Source: Spirogloea muscicola
Taxonomy: Eukaryota > Streptophyta > Zygnematophyceae > Spirogloeales > Spirogloeaceae
Length of the DNA: 64,000 nucleotides
Reading direction: 5' to 3'
NCBI GenBank assembly: GCA_009602725.1
Contig: WELB01000040.1
Coordinates: 19,687 to 83,686 of the forward strand
The notes beneath the pieces were generated by a model, which worked only from the letters and a program-made list of their open reading frames with translations, searched no databases and was not told where the DNA came from. Position 1 is the stretch's first letter, and every line of letters begins with the position of its first letter. A program made the translations under genes and the position numbers. Of the stretch, positions 1 to 10,360 are shown piece after piece.

Positions 1-220
1 ATTGGCACGTAATCGACCTGGCCTGACCAGGTGGTCCGGCACGGGGCCCCGGTGGCTCGGTGTCCACCCTGGCGTCTCGTACAGGCCGCCCTTCGGGGTG
101 GGCCTTTCGACAGGCCCGCCCATCGGGGTTGAGCCTTCCCTCGCCAATGCGCACCGCGCGCCTTCTCCCCACGACAGGTCCACCCCTTGGGGTGGGCCTC
201 GTGCGGCCAATCTTGAATAA
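1..220 (+). repeat. LTR fragment, family 2
   Basis: This stretch resembles the 5' part of the family-2 LTR seen again near 32440, 37900 and 40695. Shared landmarks are GATTGGCACGTGACCGACCT and several runs of GGGGTGGGCCT. It is cut by the window edge. No gene is seen in it. Confidence 0.6.
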
Positions 221-225
221 CAATA

Positions 226-304
226 CATGCAATCCCAGGTCGAGGATCTGCTGCGGAAGGCCCAAATTGTGCCATCTCAGTCGCCCTATGGTGCACCTAT
301 TTTA
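226..304 (+). pseudogene. Ty3/gypsy reverse transcriptase, N-terminal fragment
   Basis: The reading frame starting at ATG 226 gives the conserved beginning of a Ty3/gypsy reverse transcriptase (Q-V-E-D-L-L, then S-P-Y-G-A-P-I). The same peptide occurs in other copies here (minus strand near 5950, plus strand near 43400). It stops where LTR-derived sequence begins and resumes at 1889 with V-K-K-K-D-G-S, so one reverse transcriptase has been split by a 1.6 kb insertion. Confidence 0.75.
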
Positions 305-689
305 GCGTTCGGGCCCTAACAGGCAGGTTACAGCCGAATGCGTCCTTATTGGGATTGAGTGCTCGGGGATTTAGGGACAACCACCCGCGAGGAAGCACTC
401 CAGCACAGCGGAAGACTTGCCCTGTGGCGCTGCCGCCAGGCAGCACCTCCACCTCCTGGGCACGCGCTGCAGACTTACTATCAAACGGAACGCCGCCAAG
501 CTCTCCTCAGCAGAGCCGGCAACGAGCCGCGCGCAGCAGCGGTCTACAGCAGCAGGCAGTCGCAGGGCTGCGCCCCTCAGAGCTTCACTGAGTCCCCCGC
601 CTCCGGTCGGGTCTCTCTCTGCTTCATGCAATAGTAAGTGCTTCTCCGTGCCACCCTCCCTCCAGGGTGTCTGGGGGTCGCCTCAAGGC
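305..689 (-). repeat. LTR fragment, reverse orientation
   Basis: This resembles the 3' half of the family-1/2 LTRs read backwards: AGCCGAATNC, then GATTTAGGGAC, then GCAGCGGAAGAC, then a CAG/CTG-rich stretch. The same order is seen at 2640-2900 and 14500-14760. It lies inside the insertion that splits the reverse transcriptase at 304/1889. Confidence 0.6.
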
Positions 690-845
690 TCGCCCGCGAG
701 GAGCGTTCCTGACGAGGGAACCATGAGCTGTCTCCAGCAGGCGCCATGGCGCCGAGCATGGCCGCGGCAGAGCATGCCGCCAGGCATGGCCGAGGCCGGG
801 CATGGCCGAGCATGGCCGCTGCCGAACAGGCCGCCGGTGAGATGA
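690..845 (+). repeat. Family-4 LTR fragment with GAGCATGGCCG repeats
   Basis: This is nearly the same sequence as 19419-19570: GACGAGGGAACCAYGAGCTG followed by several imperfect copies of GAGCATGGCCG and GCATGCCGC. The purine/CATG-rich units form short palindromes. It lacks the right half of the repeat, which appears separately at 1691-1888. Confidence 0.6.
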
Positions 846-1330
846 CCCTGACCCTTGAGAGCACAGTCAGGGGTCAGAATGTCCTTCCATATTGGTTTCG
901 GTCGCTGGGCATTTGAGACAAACCCCCAGCACAGTGAAGCACACGCGTCCTACGCAGCAGAACCTTGCCCTGAGGCGCCGCCGACAGGCGGCGACTCACC
1001 TCTCAGGTACGGGCAGGGACTGTCCTCAAGGTAAGCAGTCACAGTCTTACTCAAGGAGAGCCGATGAAGATCCACGACGACGGTATGCGGCGACGGGCTG
1101 CGGTAGCAGGCAGCTGCAGGACTGCGTCGGCGAGCTGCGGCAGCAGGCGGCAGCAGGGCTGCGCCTCTCTCTCGCGGGCTTCACTGATGTAGACCGGGTG
1201 TCCCCGAGTCTGCTCTTAGCCTTTGTAGTGCTTCACTTGTAGTGCTTCATGTGCCACCCTCCCCAGGGGTCTCTGGGAGGCTCGTCTCAGGGCCCACCTT
1301 CGAGAAGGCGGGCCCGACAAGAAGAATCTA
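846..1330 (-). repeat. LTR fragment, reverse orientation
   Basis: It contains the LTR order AAACCCCCAGCACAGTGAAGC, GGCGCCGCCGACAGGCGGCG and CAG-rich blocks, ending near CCACCCTCCCCAGGGGTCT. This parallels the reverse-oriented LTR at 38340-38690. No open gene is supported. Confidence 0.5.
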
Positions 1331-1690
1331 GTGCGACGGCAGGCCACGCGGCTCCCTTCTTGCCGTCTTGCGGCGCCGCCAATGGGTCACGGGTGTGGCG
1401 CGGCGTCACGGGCGCGCCACACGTGTCACATACACGTCATTGCGAGCACGGCGGCATCTTCAGGAATATGCCGAGGAGCTCTGCTCTGGAAGTCCAGGAT
1501 TCGCCGCCTCTGCTGGAGGCGGCGCGCCTGCACGTCATGTCGTCAGCAGGCGCGTCACACCGCGCGACACCTCGCACGGCGCTCTCGCGCGTCGCACACG
1601 GGTCGCACGCGTCAGACGCGTGCGCGTCAGTGGTCAGCGCTTAACTCGAAGTCAAGCGTCCCGTGACGGCGGGGACATTACAGCCGGGGG
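1331..1690. repeat. CpG-rich repeat-derived spacer
   Basis: The stretch is rich in CGCGTCACAC-like words and CpG dinucleotides, giving many short overlapping palindromes. It sits between LTR pieces and has no other copy that I could recognise in the window. Open frames here lack any family resemblance. It is probably part of a larger LTR whose other copies are not present. Confidence 0.35.
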
Positions 1691-1888
1691 CGTCCGGGCC
1701 AACGCATGCCGCCGAGCATGTCTGGGCCGAGCATGACGGGAGCATGCGAGCCCACCCGGACGAGTCTGGACGGAATGACAACGGCACGAGAGCCAGGGCG
1801 GTTCGTGCCGTCCGGCACGAACGGCCAAAATAACACTATGTATGCAGTAACAACACTGTTAGGCGCTCACAAACCTGGGAACTTTACA
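1691..1888 (+). repeat. Family-4 LTR, 3' part ending in TTACA
   Basis: This matches 19560-19774 closely, with GCATGCCGCCGAGCATG, GAGCCCACCCGGACGAG and a terminal GGGAAC.TTACA. It ends at TTACA (1884-1888), directly before CCTAT. The same CCTAT stands at the left edge of the insertion (about 297-301), which fits a 5-bp target-site duplication. Confidence 0.65.
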
Positions 1889-2621
1889 CCTATCCCCTCT
1901 GTCAAGAAGAAGGATGGCAGTCTTCATGTGCATGGACTATCGGGCTTTGAATAAGCCCACTATCAAAAACCGGTACCCTTTGCCGCGAATAGTATCTGTT
2001 CGATTGGCTTGCAGGAGCTACTGTGCTTAGCTCCCTGGACCTGCGAAGTGGGTACCACCAAATTCGTATCACACCTGAGGATATTTCAGAGTCGGCGTTC
2101 CGGACGCTCTTGGACACTTGTAAGTCAAGGTGCCGAGCTTCGGTCTGACCAATGCACCGGCTACGTTCCAGGCTGTGATGACTAAATCTTTAGCCCCCTG
2201 CTCTATGATTCTGTGCTGGTTTACTTGGACGACGTACTGGTGTTCTGCAAAAAGCCGGAGGATCACGTGGGGCACCTGCGTCGAGTGCTGCATATTTTGC
2301 GTGAGAATCAAGTTTGCGCCAAGAGGTTCAAGTGCGCGTTCAAGTCGTTTAACCAGCAAGAGCTGACATATCTTGGGCATGTCGTGGGCAAAGACGGCAA
2401 ATGTGTCGACCCCAAGAAGACTTCGGTCGTACGGGCTTTGCCTGTGCGACGGAATGTACCTCAATTGCGCTCCTTTCTGGGATTCACAAATCACTTCCGT
2501 AAGTTCCTTCGAGGATATAGGAGCTTGGCACTTCCTCTTACGAAGCTGACTCGTAAGGACGTACCTGGGAGTGGTCGTCCGAATGCCAGAGGGCATTGGA
2601 GGGAATACAGCAGGCGCTGAC
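1889..2621 (+). pseudogene. Ty3/gypsy reverse transcriptase, central and C-terminal part
   Basis: It reads [24 protein letters not shown] and, after frameshifts, the catalytic Y-L-D-D near 2217-2230. The connection domain follows (L-R-S-F-L-G-F, L-T-K-L-T-R-K-D). The frame is broken at least three times, so it cannot encode a working enzyme. It is cut at 2621 by the LTR that begins TGTAAGG at 2622. Confidence 0.85.
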
Positions 2622-3165
2622 TGTAAGGAACCTCGCCCTACAGACGCAGTTGGGGTGAGCAGTCCTTCTTGAGTTCGGCTGTAGGGGTTTAGGGACCAAT
2701 CCACTACACAGGCAAAGCACTAGCGCATAGGCGCAGCGGAAGACAGGCCCTGTGGCGCCGCCGTCCGGCGGCGACTCCACCTCCTGGGCGCAGGCCGGTG
2801 CAGCAGGCCCCGCAGCAAGGTGCGGCGGCGGCTGCGGCGACGAGCAGCGGCAAGGGTACTCCTGGGCTTCACCGGTTCGAACTCCCCCGAGCCTCAGCCC
2901 CAAGGCTCTTCGTGCTTCCCCGTGCCACCCCCCCTCCAGGGGTGTGAGCGGGTCGCCCCATGGCCTGCCAGGCGGCAGGCCAAAGATCCTCCCTTGAACG
3001 GGCGGATCCTAGCGAGGGGTACTTCTGGACGGGCGGGGCCCGCCTCTGGGCGGGCCACTTGCCCGGCAAGCCAGCCCGCCACCTGGCGGGCCTACTTGTC
3101 CCAAATAGCCGGTCATGTAATGCCAACAGAGCCATGTGGCTTAACCAAACGGCTGCTTCATTACA
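2622..3165 (-). repeat. Family-1 LTR (3' LTR of the minus-strand element)
   Basis: The 544-bp repeat begins TGTAAGGAACCTCGCCCTA and ends TCATTACA on the plus strand, so read in its own orientation it runs TGTAATGA...TTACA. Near copies are at 8602-9109 (opposite orientation), 9110-9488, 14484-14786 plus 19112-19353, and 28225-28815. It inserted into the reverse transcriptase ending at 2621. Confidence 0.8.
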
Positions 3166-3970
3166 TACCTCCCCACTTTGGTGTTCACGTCCTCGGGAAC
3201 AACGAGAAAACAGCCGACAGTTATTAAGATGCCCGACGGCTGCTGCCTCTACCAAGCCTAGGAGAATTACCACCCTTGGCCAGGTATTCCCTGAGAGCAT
3301 CTGGACAATTTGCCAAATTGGCCGCAGGCTCCCACGTGTTGTGCTCAGGCCCATACCCGAGCCACTTCACCAGATACTCACGGGTCTTACGCCCTCGAGG
3401 CTTGTCCCCGTGAGACAAGATTTCTTCCACCTCAGACTCAAGATCATCCTCGATGACTAGTGGAGGTGGGGGCGGTTGGACACGACCACCCGAAAGGAAG
3501 GCCCTCAGCTGAGACACATGGAAGACGTTATGGACCTTCCCCTGCACCGGTGTCTTCAACTCGTAGGACACCTTGCCCACAAGGCGTACTACTGCAAATG
3601 GTCCAACCCACTTGGGCAGCAACTTGCGCGTACCCACAGCCCGCAAGGATAAGTGCTTCGTGCTCAGCAGCACTTGCGCACCAACATCGAAGGACACGTC
3701 CTTCCGATATTTGTCAGCATAAGCCTTCTGGCGACTCTGGGCAACTTCTAAGAAATGCCGAGCTCGTCTCTGAGCCCCCAAAAGGGTCCCAGTAAAGGCT
3801 ACCGCGGCGGGAACTCGTTCCGGCCTCCCCACCTGAAGTGGAGCTCGGGGATGCTGACCATAGTTGAGGAAGAATGGAGTCTCTTTAGTGGACGCATGAT
3901 AGGCATTGTTCACAGCATAATACAGCTGGAGCCAAATAGTCATCCCAGTCTGTCTGGCTATAATTGACAA
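3166..3970 (-). pseudogene. Integrase C-terminal region with chromodomain
   Basis: A long open frame (248 codons, 3970 to 3224) covers the integrase end and a chromodomain. It begins with A-V-N-N-A-Y-H-A-S-T and F-F-L-N-Y-G-Q-H-P. A V-G-P-F-A-V-V-R-L block follows, and then the chromodomain [19 protein letters not shown]. Chromodomains at the integrase end mark the chromovirus branch of Ty3/gypsy and are thought to steer insertion to marked chromatin. This is the best-preserved chromodomain in the window, but the upstream integrase frame is broken. Confidence 0.85.
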
Positions 3971-4417
3971 AGTGCCTCAACATGTCCTCAAGAACCTTCT
4001 ATCATTCGCTCAGTTTGGCCATCCGTTTGTGGATGGAAGGCTGTGGACATGGACTGCTTCGTGCCAATAAGCTTGCAGACTTCTTTCCAGAAGTGACCTG
4101 TAAAGCGAGGATCGCAGTTCGAGACCAGCCTCTCAGGTACTCCATGTAGCTTCCACACCTTATCCACAAAGATGCCAGCGAAATCCTTCGCCGATGCCCG
4201 CGTAGTAGTGGGAGCAAAATGCACTACTCAGGCGATCCACAAAGACGACAATGGCATCATAGCCGGTCCGCGTCTTAGGCAATTGTGTGATTAAATCCAC
4301 ACTTACATCAGACCAATTCCGCTCCGGAATCTGCAAGGGCTGAAGTAATCCGGCAGGCTTACCAAAGATTGCCTTACTACGCTGGCATGTGGCACAGCTT
4401 GCCACAAAAGCGCGCAC
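3971..4417 (-). pseudogene. Integrase catalytic core, frameshifted
   Basis: Two overlapping frames carry the core. One contains C-A-T-C-Q-R, V-D-L-I-T-Q-L-P-K-T and Y-D-A-I-V-V-F-V-D-R-L-S. The other contains H-F-A-P-T-T-T-R-A, S-N-C-D-P-R-F-T-G-H-F and [10 protein letters not shown]. The three acidic positions of the DDE triad can be followed, but a frameshift near 4210 separates them. Confidence 0.8.
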
Positions 4418-5124
4418 CTGGGCTGAAAAGCCCTTCCACCAAAAGAGACGTCGTACAGCCTGTTTGTTTTGCTCACTCCCAAATGACCACTGTAAGGCGT
4501 ATCATGCAGCTCCTGCATTATGTCTGTGCGCAAGGCATTGCAGTCCGGGACCACAATAGCGTCGCCTTGCCACCAGAAGCCTTTGTCAACAGTGAGGGTG
4601 CTTACGTTGGCGGCTTCAGCAAACCAGGGGTCTGTGCCATACCCCTTACGGATATGCACGTAGAGCTCAGAGAGCTCAGCCGTGGTGTGCCGAGAAGCTT
4701 GACGAGTCGGACGCAGTCCTGCAGCCCGCACTCCAGAAGCATTAAAGGAAGCCAACGCATCAGGGCCGCGAATGTTGCGACTCACAGGGTCTGCAACATT
4801 AAGACGTCCAGGGCGGTAAACCCACTGGAAATCGAATTGTGCCATGCACTCAGCCCATCGAGCTTGACGCCTCGTCAAATGCTGCTGCGTGTGGAAATAT
4901 GTCAACGGGCAATGATCCGTGACAACCGTAAATGCCACACCTTCCAGGTAGCAACGCCAGACACGTAAGGCGTGCACCACAGCCAGCATATCCTGCTCGC
5001 CCGTAGTGTAGTTTCGCTCTGCAGGGATCAGCAGGCGACTCTCAAACGCTAACGGGTGACCCTCCTGCAAGAGCACGGCACCAATGCCGGTCAAAGAGGC
5101 ATCGCAGACGAGTTCATATGGCAC
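4303..5124 (-). pseudogene. RNase H domain and integrase zinc region
   Basis: An uninterrupted 273-codon frame gives the Ty3 RNase H: L-V-C-D-A-S-L-T-G-I-G, then T-T-G-E-Q-D-M-L-A-V-V-H, V-T-D-H-C-P-L-T and V-A-D-P-V-S-R (acidic residues D, E, D, D present). The integrase zinc-finger histidines follow (E-L-H-D-T-P-Y-S-G-H-L-G). After that the frame slips, and roughly the last 60 residues are out of frame; the paired cysteines are read in the neighbouring frame. Confidence 0.85.
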
Positions 5125-5953
5125 GCCTTCACGAGAAAGGCCAGCACAGGCGGAGATGTCAACGCCTGCTGTATTCCCTCAAATGCCCTCTGGCATTCGG
5201 ACGAACAATCCCAAGGTACGTCCTTACGAGTCAGCTTTGTAAGAGGAAGTGCCAAATTCCCATAGCCTTGTAGGAACTTTCCGTAATAATTTGCAAATCC
5301 CAAAAAGGAGCGCAAATGACGCACAGTTTGTGGCACAGGCCAATCCCGTACGGTTTCCTTGGGGTCGACACGTATGCCGTCTTTGCCCACGATATGCCCG
5401 AGGTATGTCAGCTCTGGCTGGTTAAATGCGCACTTGGACCGCTTGGCATACAATTGATTTTCTCGCAGCAACTGCAGCACTCGGCGCAGGTGCTTCACGT
5501 GATCCTCAAGCGTTTTGCTGAACACCAGTATGTCATCCAAGTAAACCAGCACAAAATGGTAGAGCAGGGGGCCAAAGACCCTCGACATCACCGCCTGGAA
5601 CGTAGCCGGTGCATTGGTCAAACCAAAGCTCAGCACCTTGGGCTGAAAATGTCCAAGCGGCGTACGAAACGCCGACTTCGGAAACATTCCGCAGGCATGA
5701 TTCGAATTTGGTGATACCCACTTGCCAGGTCCAGGGAGCTGAACACCGTAGCCCCTGCAAGCCAATCGAACAGATCATCTATCCGAGGCAGTGGGTATCG
5801 GTTCTTGATAGTAAGTTTATTTGAAGCCCAATAATTATTGCACATCCGTATAGTGCCATCCTTCTTTTTGACAAAGAGGATGGGTGCTCCATATGGCGAC
5901 TGAGATGGCTCAATGTAGCCCTTCGCCAGCAGGTCCTCGACCTGGGATTGCAT
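5091..5953 (-). pseudogene. Ty3/gypsy reverse transcriptase
   Basis: The N-terminal part (5953 to 5630) has [16 protein letters not shown] and [12 protein letters not shown] second frame (5765 to 5091) has [11 protein letters not shown], the intact catalytic Y-L-D-D-I-L-V-F, and L-R-S-F-L-G-F-A-N-Y. One frameshift near 5680 and another before RNase H make it a pseudogene. Confidence 0.85.
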
Positions 5954-6411
5954 TTCTCGAAATTCGAGGGGCTCAGCCGGTACATGGGACGGAAAGGCGG
6001 GTTGGCGCCTGGCTCCAATGGAATTGTATGAGTCACACCTCGGTGAGGAGGTAGACTGTCCGGAAGAGAGTCGGGAAACACATCCGCAAATTCTTCCAGC
6101 AGCTTATCAAGAAACCCGCCATGTGAATCCGCAGCATTCACACACAAGTCAGGCTTAGACTCGTCGTTCAACGCCACTATCACAAGAAATGCCATCTGGA
6201 CAGTGCTCTTATGAATCAATCGCTTCATCTGCATGGCGGACAGCAGAATGGAAGCCCCTGCCGCCAGCGGCGGTTCACGGGGACGCTGCTTGCAAAGGAC
6301 AAAGCGCCGTGCGCCACGTTGTACCGTGCAAGTATGGCGTTCAAAATCAAGGCATGCTGATGTGGCGCAAAGCCAGTCATCTCCCAATATCACATCAAAG
6401 GCGACAGTCAA
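5954..6411 (-). pseudogene. Protease C-terminus and linker to reverse transcriptase
   Basis: The frame shows D-V-I-L-G-D-D-W-L-C-A-T-S-A-C-L-D-F-E-R, which ends the retropepsin-like region, and then the linker [10 protein letters not shown] and [12 protein letters not shown] that precedes reverse transcriptase in this family. The catalytic D-S-G part of the protease is missing because the sequence switches to a second copy of the linker at about 6412. Confidence 0.75.
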
Positions 6412-6640
6412 CGCATTGCGTTTCTCGAAATTCCGGAGGGCTCAGCCGGTACATGGGACGGAAAGGCGGGTTGGCGCCTGGCTCCAATAGAATTGTTTGA
6501 GCCACACCTCGGTGAGGAGGTTGACCGTCCGGAAGAGAGTCGGGAAACACATCCGCAAATTCTTCCAGCAGCTCATCAAGAACCCCGCCATGTGAATCCG
6601 CAGCATTCACACACCTGTCAGGCTTAGACTCGTCGTTGGA
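6412..6640 (-). pseudogene. Second copy of the protease/reverse transcriptase linker
   Basis: This repeats 5955-6180 in the same orientation with high identity (the run GCTCAGCCGGTACATGGGAC occurs in both). It ends where the sequence turns into the opposite-strand reverse transcriptase at about 6641. The junction is therefore a head-to-head join of two element fragments. Confidence 0.7.
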
Positions 6641-7255
6641 CTCTACGGATGTGCATTGATTATCGGGCTTTTGACAATCTTACTATCAAGAACCGATACC
6701 CATTGCCCCGGATAGATAATCTGTTCGATTGGCTCGCAGGGTCTACGGCGTTTAGCTCCCTGGACCTGGGAAGTGGGTATCACCAAATTCGAATCACGCC
6801 TGCGGATGTTCCGAAGTCGGCGTTCCGTACGCCGCTTGAACATTTTCATTTCAATGTGCTGAGCTATGGTCTGACCAATGCACCGGCTACTTATCAGGCG
6901 GTGATGTCGAGGGTCTTTGGCCCCCTGCTCTACCATTTTGTGCTGGTTACTTGGATGACATACTGGTGTTCAGCCAAACGCCTGAGGATCACGTGAAGCA
7001 CCTGCGCCAAGTGCTGCAGTTGCTGCGAGAAAATCAATTGTATGCCAAGCGGTCCGAGTGCGCTTTTAACCAGCCAGAGCTGACATACCTCGGGCATGTC
7101 GTGGGCAAAGACGGCATACGTGTCGACCCCAAGAAGACGTCGGTCGTACGGGATTGGCCTGTGCCACAAACTGTGCCTCAATTGCGCTCCCTTTGAGGAC
7201 TCGCGAATCCCCAAAAGCCAATTATTTCTGAGAGTTCCTACAAAGCTATGGGAAC
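6641..7255 (+). pseudogene. Ty3/gypsy reverse transcriptase, plus-strand copy
   Basis: It reads [30 protein letters not shown] and F-G-P-L-L-Y-H-F-V-L-V. One base is missing in the Y codon of the catalytic Y-L-D-D, so the L-D-D is read in the next frame from about 6951. The thumb and connection parts continue to 7255 with one further frame break near 7196. Confidence 0.85.
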
Positions 7256-7717
7256 TTGGCACTTCCTCTCACGAAGCTTACTCGTAAGGACGTACCTTGT
7301 GATTGGTCGTCCGAGGGCCAGAGGGCATTTGAGGGAATGCAGCAGGCGTTGACATCTCCGCCTGTGCTGGCCTTTCCTCGTGGAGGCGTGCCATATGAGC
7401 TCATCTGCGATGCCTCTTTGACCGGCATTGGTGCCGTGCTCTTGCAAGAGGGTCACCCGTTAGCGTTTGAGAGTCGCCTGCTAATCCCTGCAGAGCGAAA
7501 CTACACTACGGGCGAGCAGGATATGCTGGCTGTGGTGCACGCCTTACGTGTCTGGCGTTGCTACCTGGAAGGTGTGACATTTACGGTTGTCACGGATCAC
7601 TGCCCGTTGACATATTTCCACACGCAGCAGCATTTGACTAGGCGTCAAGCTCGATGGGCTGAGTGCATGGCACAATTCGATTTCCAGTGGGTTTATTCAT
7701 CGCCCCGGACGTCTTGA
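7256..7717 (+). pseudogene. RNase H domain, plus-strand copy
   Basis: An open frame of 153 codons runs from the connection domain (L-T-K-L-T-R-K-D-V-P) through C-D-A-S-L-T-G-I-G-A-V-L, E-Q-D-M-L-A-V-V-H and V-T-D-H-C-P-L-T-Y to Q-F-D-F-Q-W-V-Y. It stops just before the last catalytic aspartate, where the frame slips. It is nearly identical to the minus-strand copy at 4700-5120. Confidence 0.85.
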
Positions 7718-8601
7718 TGTTGCGGACCCTGTGAGTCGCAGCTTCGCGGCGCTGCTGCGTTGGCTTCCTTGAATGCTTCTGGAGTGCGGGCTGCAGGACT
7801 GCGTCCGACTCGTCAAGCTTCTCGGCACACCACGGCAGAACTCTGAGCTCTACGTGCATATCCGTAAGGGGTATGGCACAGACCCATGGTTTGCTGAAGC
7901 CGCCAACTTAAGCACCCTCAATGATGACAAAGGCTTCTTACGGCAATGCGACGCTATTGTGGTCCCGAACTGCAATGCCTTGCCAACAGACATAATGCAG
8001 GAGCTGCGTGATACGCCTTACAGTGGTCATTGGGAGTGAGCAAAACCAACTGACTGGGATGAATATCTCGCTTCAGCTGAATATGCTGTGAAAAATGCCA
8101 ATCATGCGTCCACAAAGGAGACTCCATTCTTCCTCAACTATGGTCAGCATCCCTGAGCTCCACTTCAGGTGGGGAGACCGGAACGAGTTCCCGCCGCGGT
8201 AGCCTTTACTGGGACCCTCTTGGAGGCCCAGAGAGCTTGGGATTTCTGGGAAATTGCCCAGAGTGGCCAGAAGGCTTATGCTGACAGACGTCCGAAGGAT
8301 GTGTCCTTCGACATTGGTGTCGTGCTGCTGAGCACGAAGCACTTATCCATGCGGGCTGTGAGTATGCGCAAGTTGCTGCCCAAGTGGGTTGGACAATTTG
8401 CAGTGGTACGCCTTATGGGCAAGGTGTCCTGCGAGATGCAGAGGCCGGTGTATTAGAAAGTCCATAATGTCTTCCATGTGTCTCGGCAGAGGGCGTTTCT
8501 CTCATATGGCCGTGTCCAGCCGCCTCAACCTCCACTACTGATCGAGGATAATTTTGAGTTCGAGGTGGAAGACATCTTGTCTCACAGGGACAAGCTCCGA
8601 G
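7718..8601 (+). pseudogene. Integrase remnant with the core deleted
   Basis: The zinc-region N-terminus (I-R-K-G-Y-G-T-D-P-W-F, Y-S-G-H) is readable to 8035. The sequence then jumps straight to the integrase end (A-E-Y-A-V-K-N-A-N-H-A-S-T and F-F-L-N-Y-G-Q-H-P), so the cysteine pair and the whole DDE core are missing. The chromodomain is cut after I-L-S-H-R-D-K-L-R-V, right before the LTR. The minus-strand copy at 9489 shares the same chromodomain truncation. Confidence 0.8.
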
Positions 8602-9109
8602 TGTAATGATTCGGCCGTTTGGTGAAGCCACACGGGTCTGATGTTATTGCATGACCGGCCATTTTGGGCAAGTGGCCCGCCCAGGTGCGGGCCCGCCCGT
8701 CCAGGAATACCCTCGCCAGGATCCGCCCCGTTCAAGGGAGGATCTTTGGCCCGCCGCCTGGCAGGCATGGGGCGACCCGCTCACAACCCTGAAGGGGGGG
8801 TGGCACGGGGGAGCACGAAGAGCCTTGGGGGCTGAGGCTCGAGAGGAGTTCGAACCGGTGAAGCCCAGGAGCACCCTTGCCGCTGCTCGCCGCCGCAGCC
8901 GCCGCCGCACCTTGCTGCGGGGCCTGCTGCGCCAGCCTGCGCCCAGGAGGTGGAGTCGCTGCCGGACGGCGGCGCCACAGGGCCTGTCTTCCGCTGCGCC
9001 TATGCGGTAGTGCTTTGCCTCTGTAGTGGGTTGATTCCTTAACCCCCTAGAGCCGAACTCAAGAAGAACTGCTCACCCTAACTGCGTGTCTAGGGCGAGG
9101 TTCCTTACA
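8602..9109 (+). repeat. Family-1 LTR, plus orientation
   Basis: It begins TGTAATGATTCGG right after the truncated chromodomain and ends GGTTCCTTACA at 9109. Its length is about 508 bp. It is the 3' LTR of the plus-strand element at 6641-8601. It directly abuts a reversed LTR, giving an inverted-repeat centre at 9109/9110. Confidence 0.8.
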
Positions 9110-9488
9110 GGCACTGTGGCGCCGCCGTCTGGCGGCGACTCCACCTCCTGGGCGCAGGCCGGCGCAGCAGGCCCCGCAGCGGAGTGCAGCGGCGGCTGCT
9201 GCGGCGAGCAGCGGCAAGGCTGCTCCTGGGCTTCCCTGTTTCGAATTCTTCCGAGCCTCAGCCCCGAGGCTCTTCGTGCTTCCCCGTGCCACCCCCTTCA
9301 GTGGTGTGAGCGGGTCGCCCCATGGCCCGCCTTGCGGCGGGCCAAGATCCTCCCTTGAACGGGTGAATACTGGCGAGGGTATACCTGGACGGGCGGGGCC
9401 CGCACCTGGGCGGGCCACTTGCCCAAAATGGACGGTCATGTAATAACAACAGACCCGTGTGGCTTCACCAAACGGCTGAATCATTACA
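9110..9488 (-). repeat. Family-1 LTR, minus orientation, truncated
   Basis: This is the reverse complement of the LTR at 8602-9109, lacking about 130 bp at its outer end. It ends TCATTACA (9488). It is the 3' LTR of the long minus-strand element that follows. Confidence 0.8.
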
Positions 9489-10360
9489 CTCGGAGCTTGT
9501 CCCTGTGAGACAATGTCTTCCACCTCGAACTCAAAATTTTCCTCGATCTGAAGTGGAGGTGGAGGCGGCTGGACACGGCCATACGAAAGAAAGGCGCTCT
9601 GCGGAGACACATGGGAGACATTATGGACCTTCTAATACACCGGCCCCTGCAGCTCGCAGGACACCTTGCCCATAAGGCGTACCACTGCAAATTGTCCAAC
9701 CCACTTGGGCAGCAACTTGCGCATACTCACAGCCCGCATGGATAAGTGCTTCGTGCTCAGCAGCACGACACCAATGTCGAAGGACACATCCTTCGGACGT
9801 CTGTCAGCATAAGCCATTTCTGGCCACTCTGGGCAATTTCCCAGAAATGCCGAGCTCTCTGGGCCTCCAAGAGGGTCTCAGTAAAGGCTACTGCGGCGGG
9901 AACTCGTTCCGGCCTCCCCACCTGAAGTGGAGATCGGGGATGCTAAACATAGTCGAGGAAGAATGGAGTCTCCTTTGTGGACGCATGATTGGCATTTTCA
10001 CAGCATATTCAGCTGAAGCCAGATATTCATCGCAGTAAGTCTGGCTGGGACTGACAACGTACCTTAGCATGTCCTCGAGAACCCAATACATTTCTCCAGT
10101 TTGGCCATCAGTTGTGGATGAAAGGCTGTGGACATGGCCTGCTTCATGCCAATAAGCTTGCAGAGTCCCTTCCAGAAGTGACCTGTAAAGCGAAGATCGC
10201 AGTCCGAGGCCAGCCTCTCAGGTACCCCATGCAGCTTCCACACCTTACCTACAAAGATGCCAGCGAAATCCTTCGCTGATGCCCGCGTAGGCGTGGGAGC
10301 AAAGTGCAGACGATCCACACTTACATCGGAACAATTTCGCTCCGGAATCGCAAGGGCTGA
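9489..10360 (-). pseudogene. Integrase remnant, minus-strand element
   Basis: Broken frames give K-D-V-S-F-D-I-G-V-V-L-L-S and V-G-Q-F-A-V-V-R-L-M-G-K-V-S-C (integrase end), then F-A-P-T-P-T-R-A-S-A-K-D-F-A-G and D-L-R-F-T-G-H-F-W-K (core). The chromodomain has the same truncation as at 8600. Shared unusual residues (R-R-P-K-D, V-S-M-R-K) show that this and the plus-strand copy derive from one recent ancestor. Confidence 0.8.
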
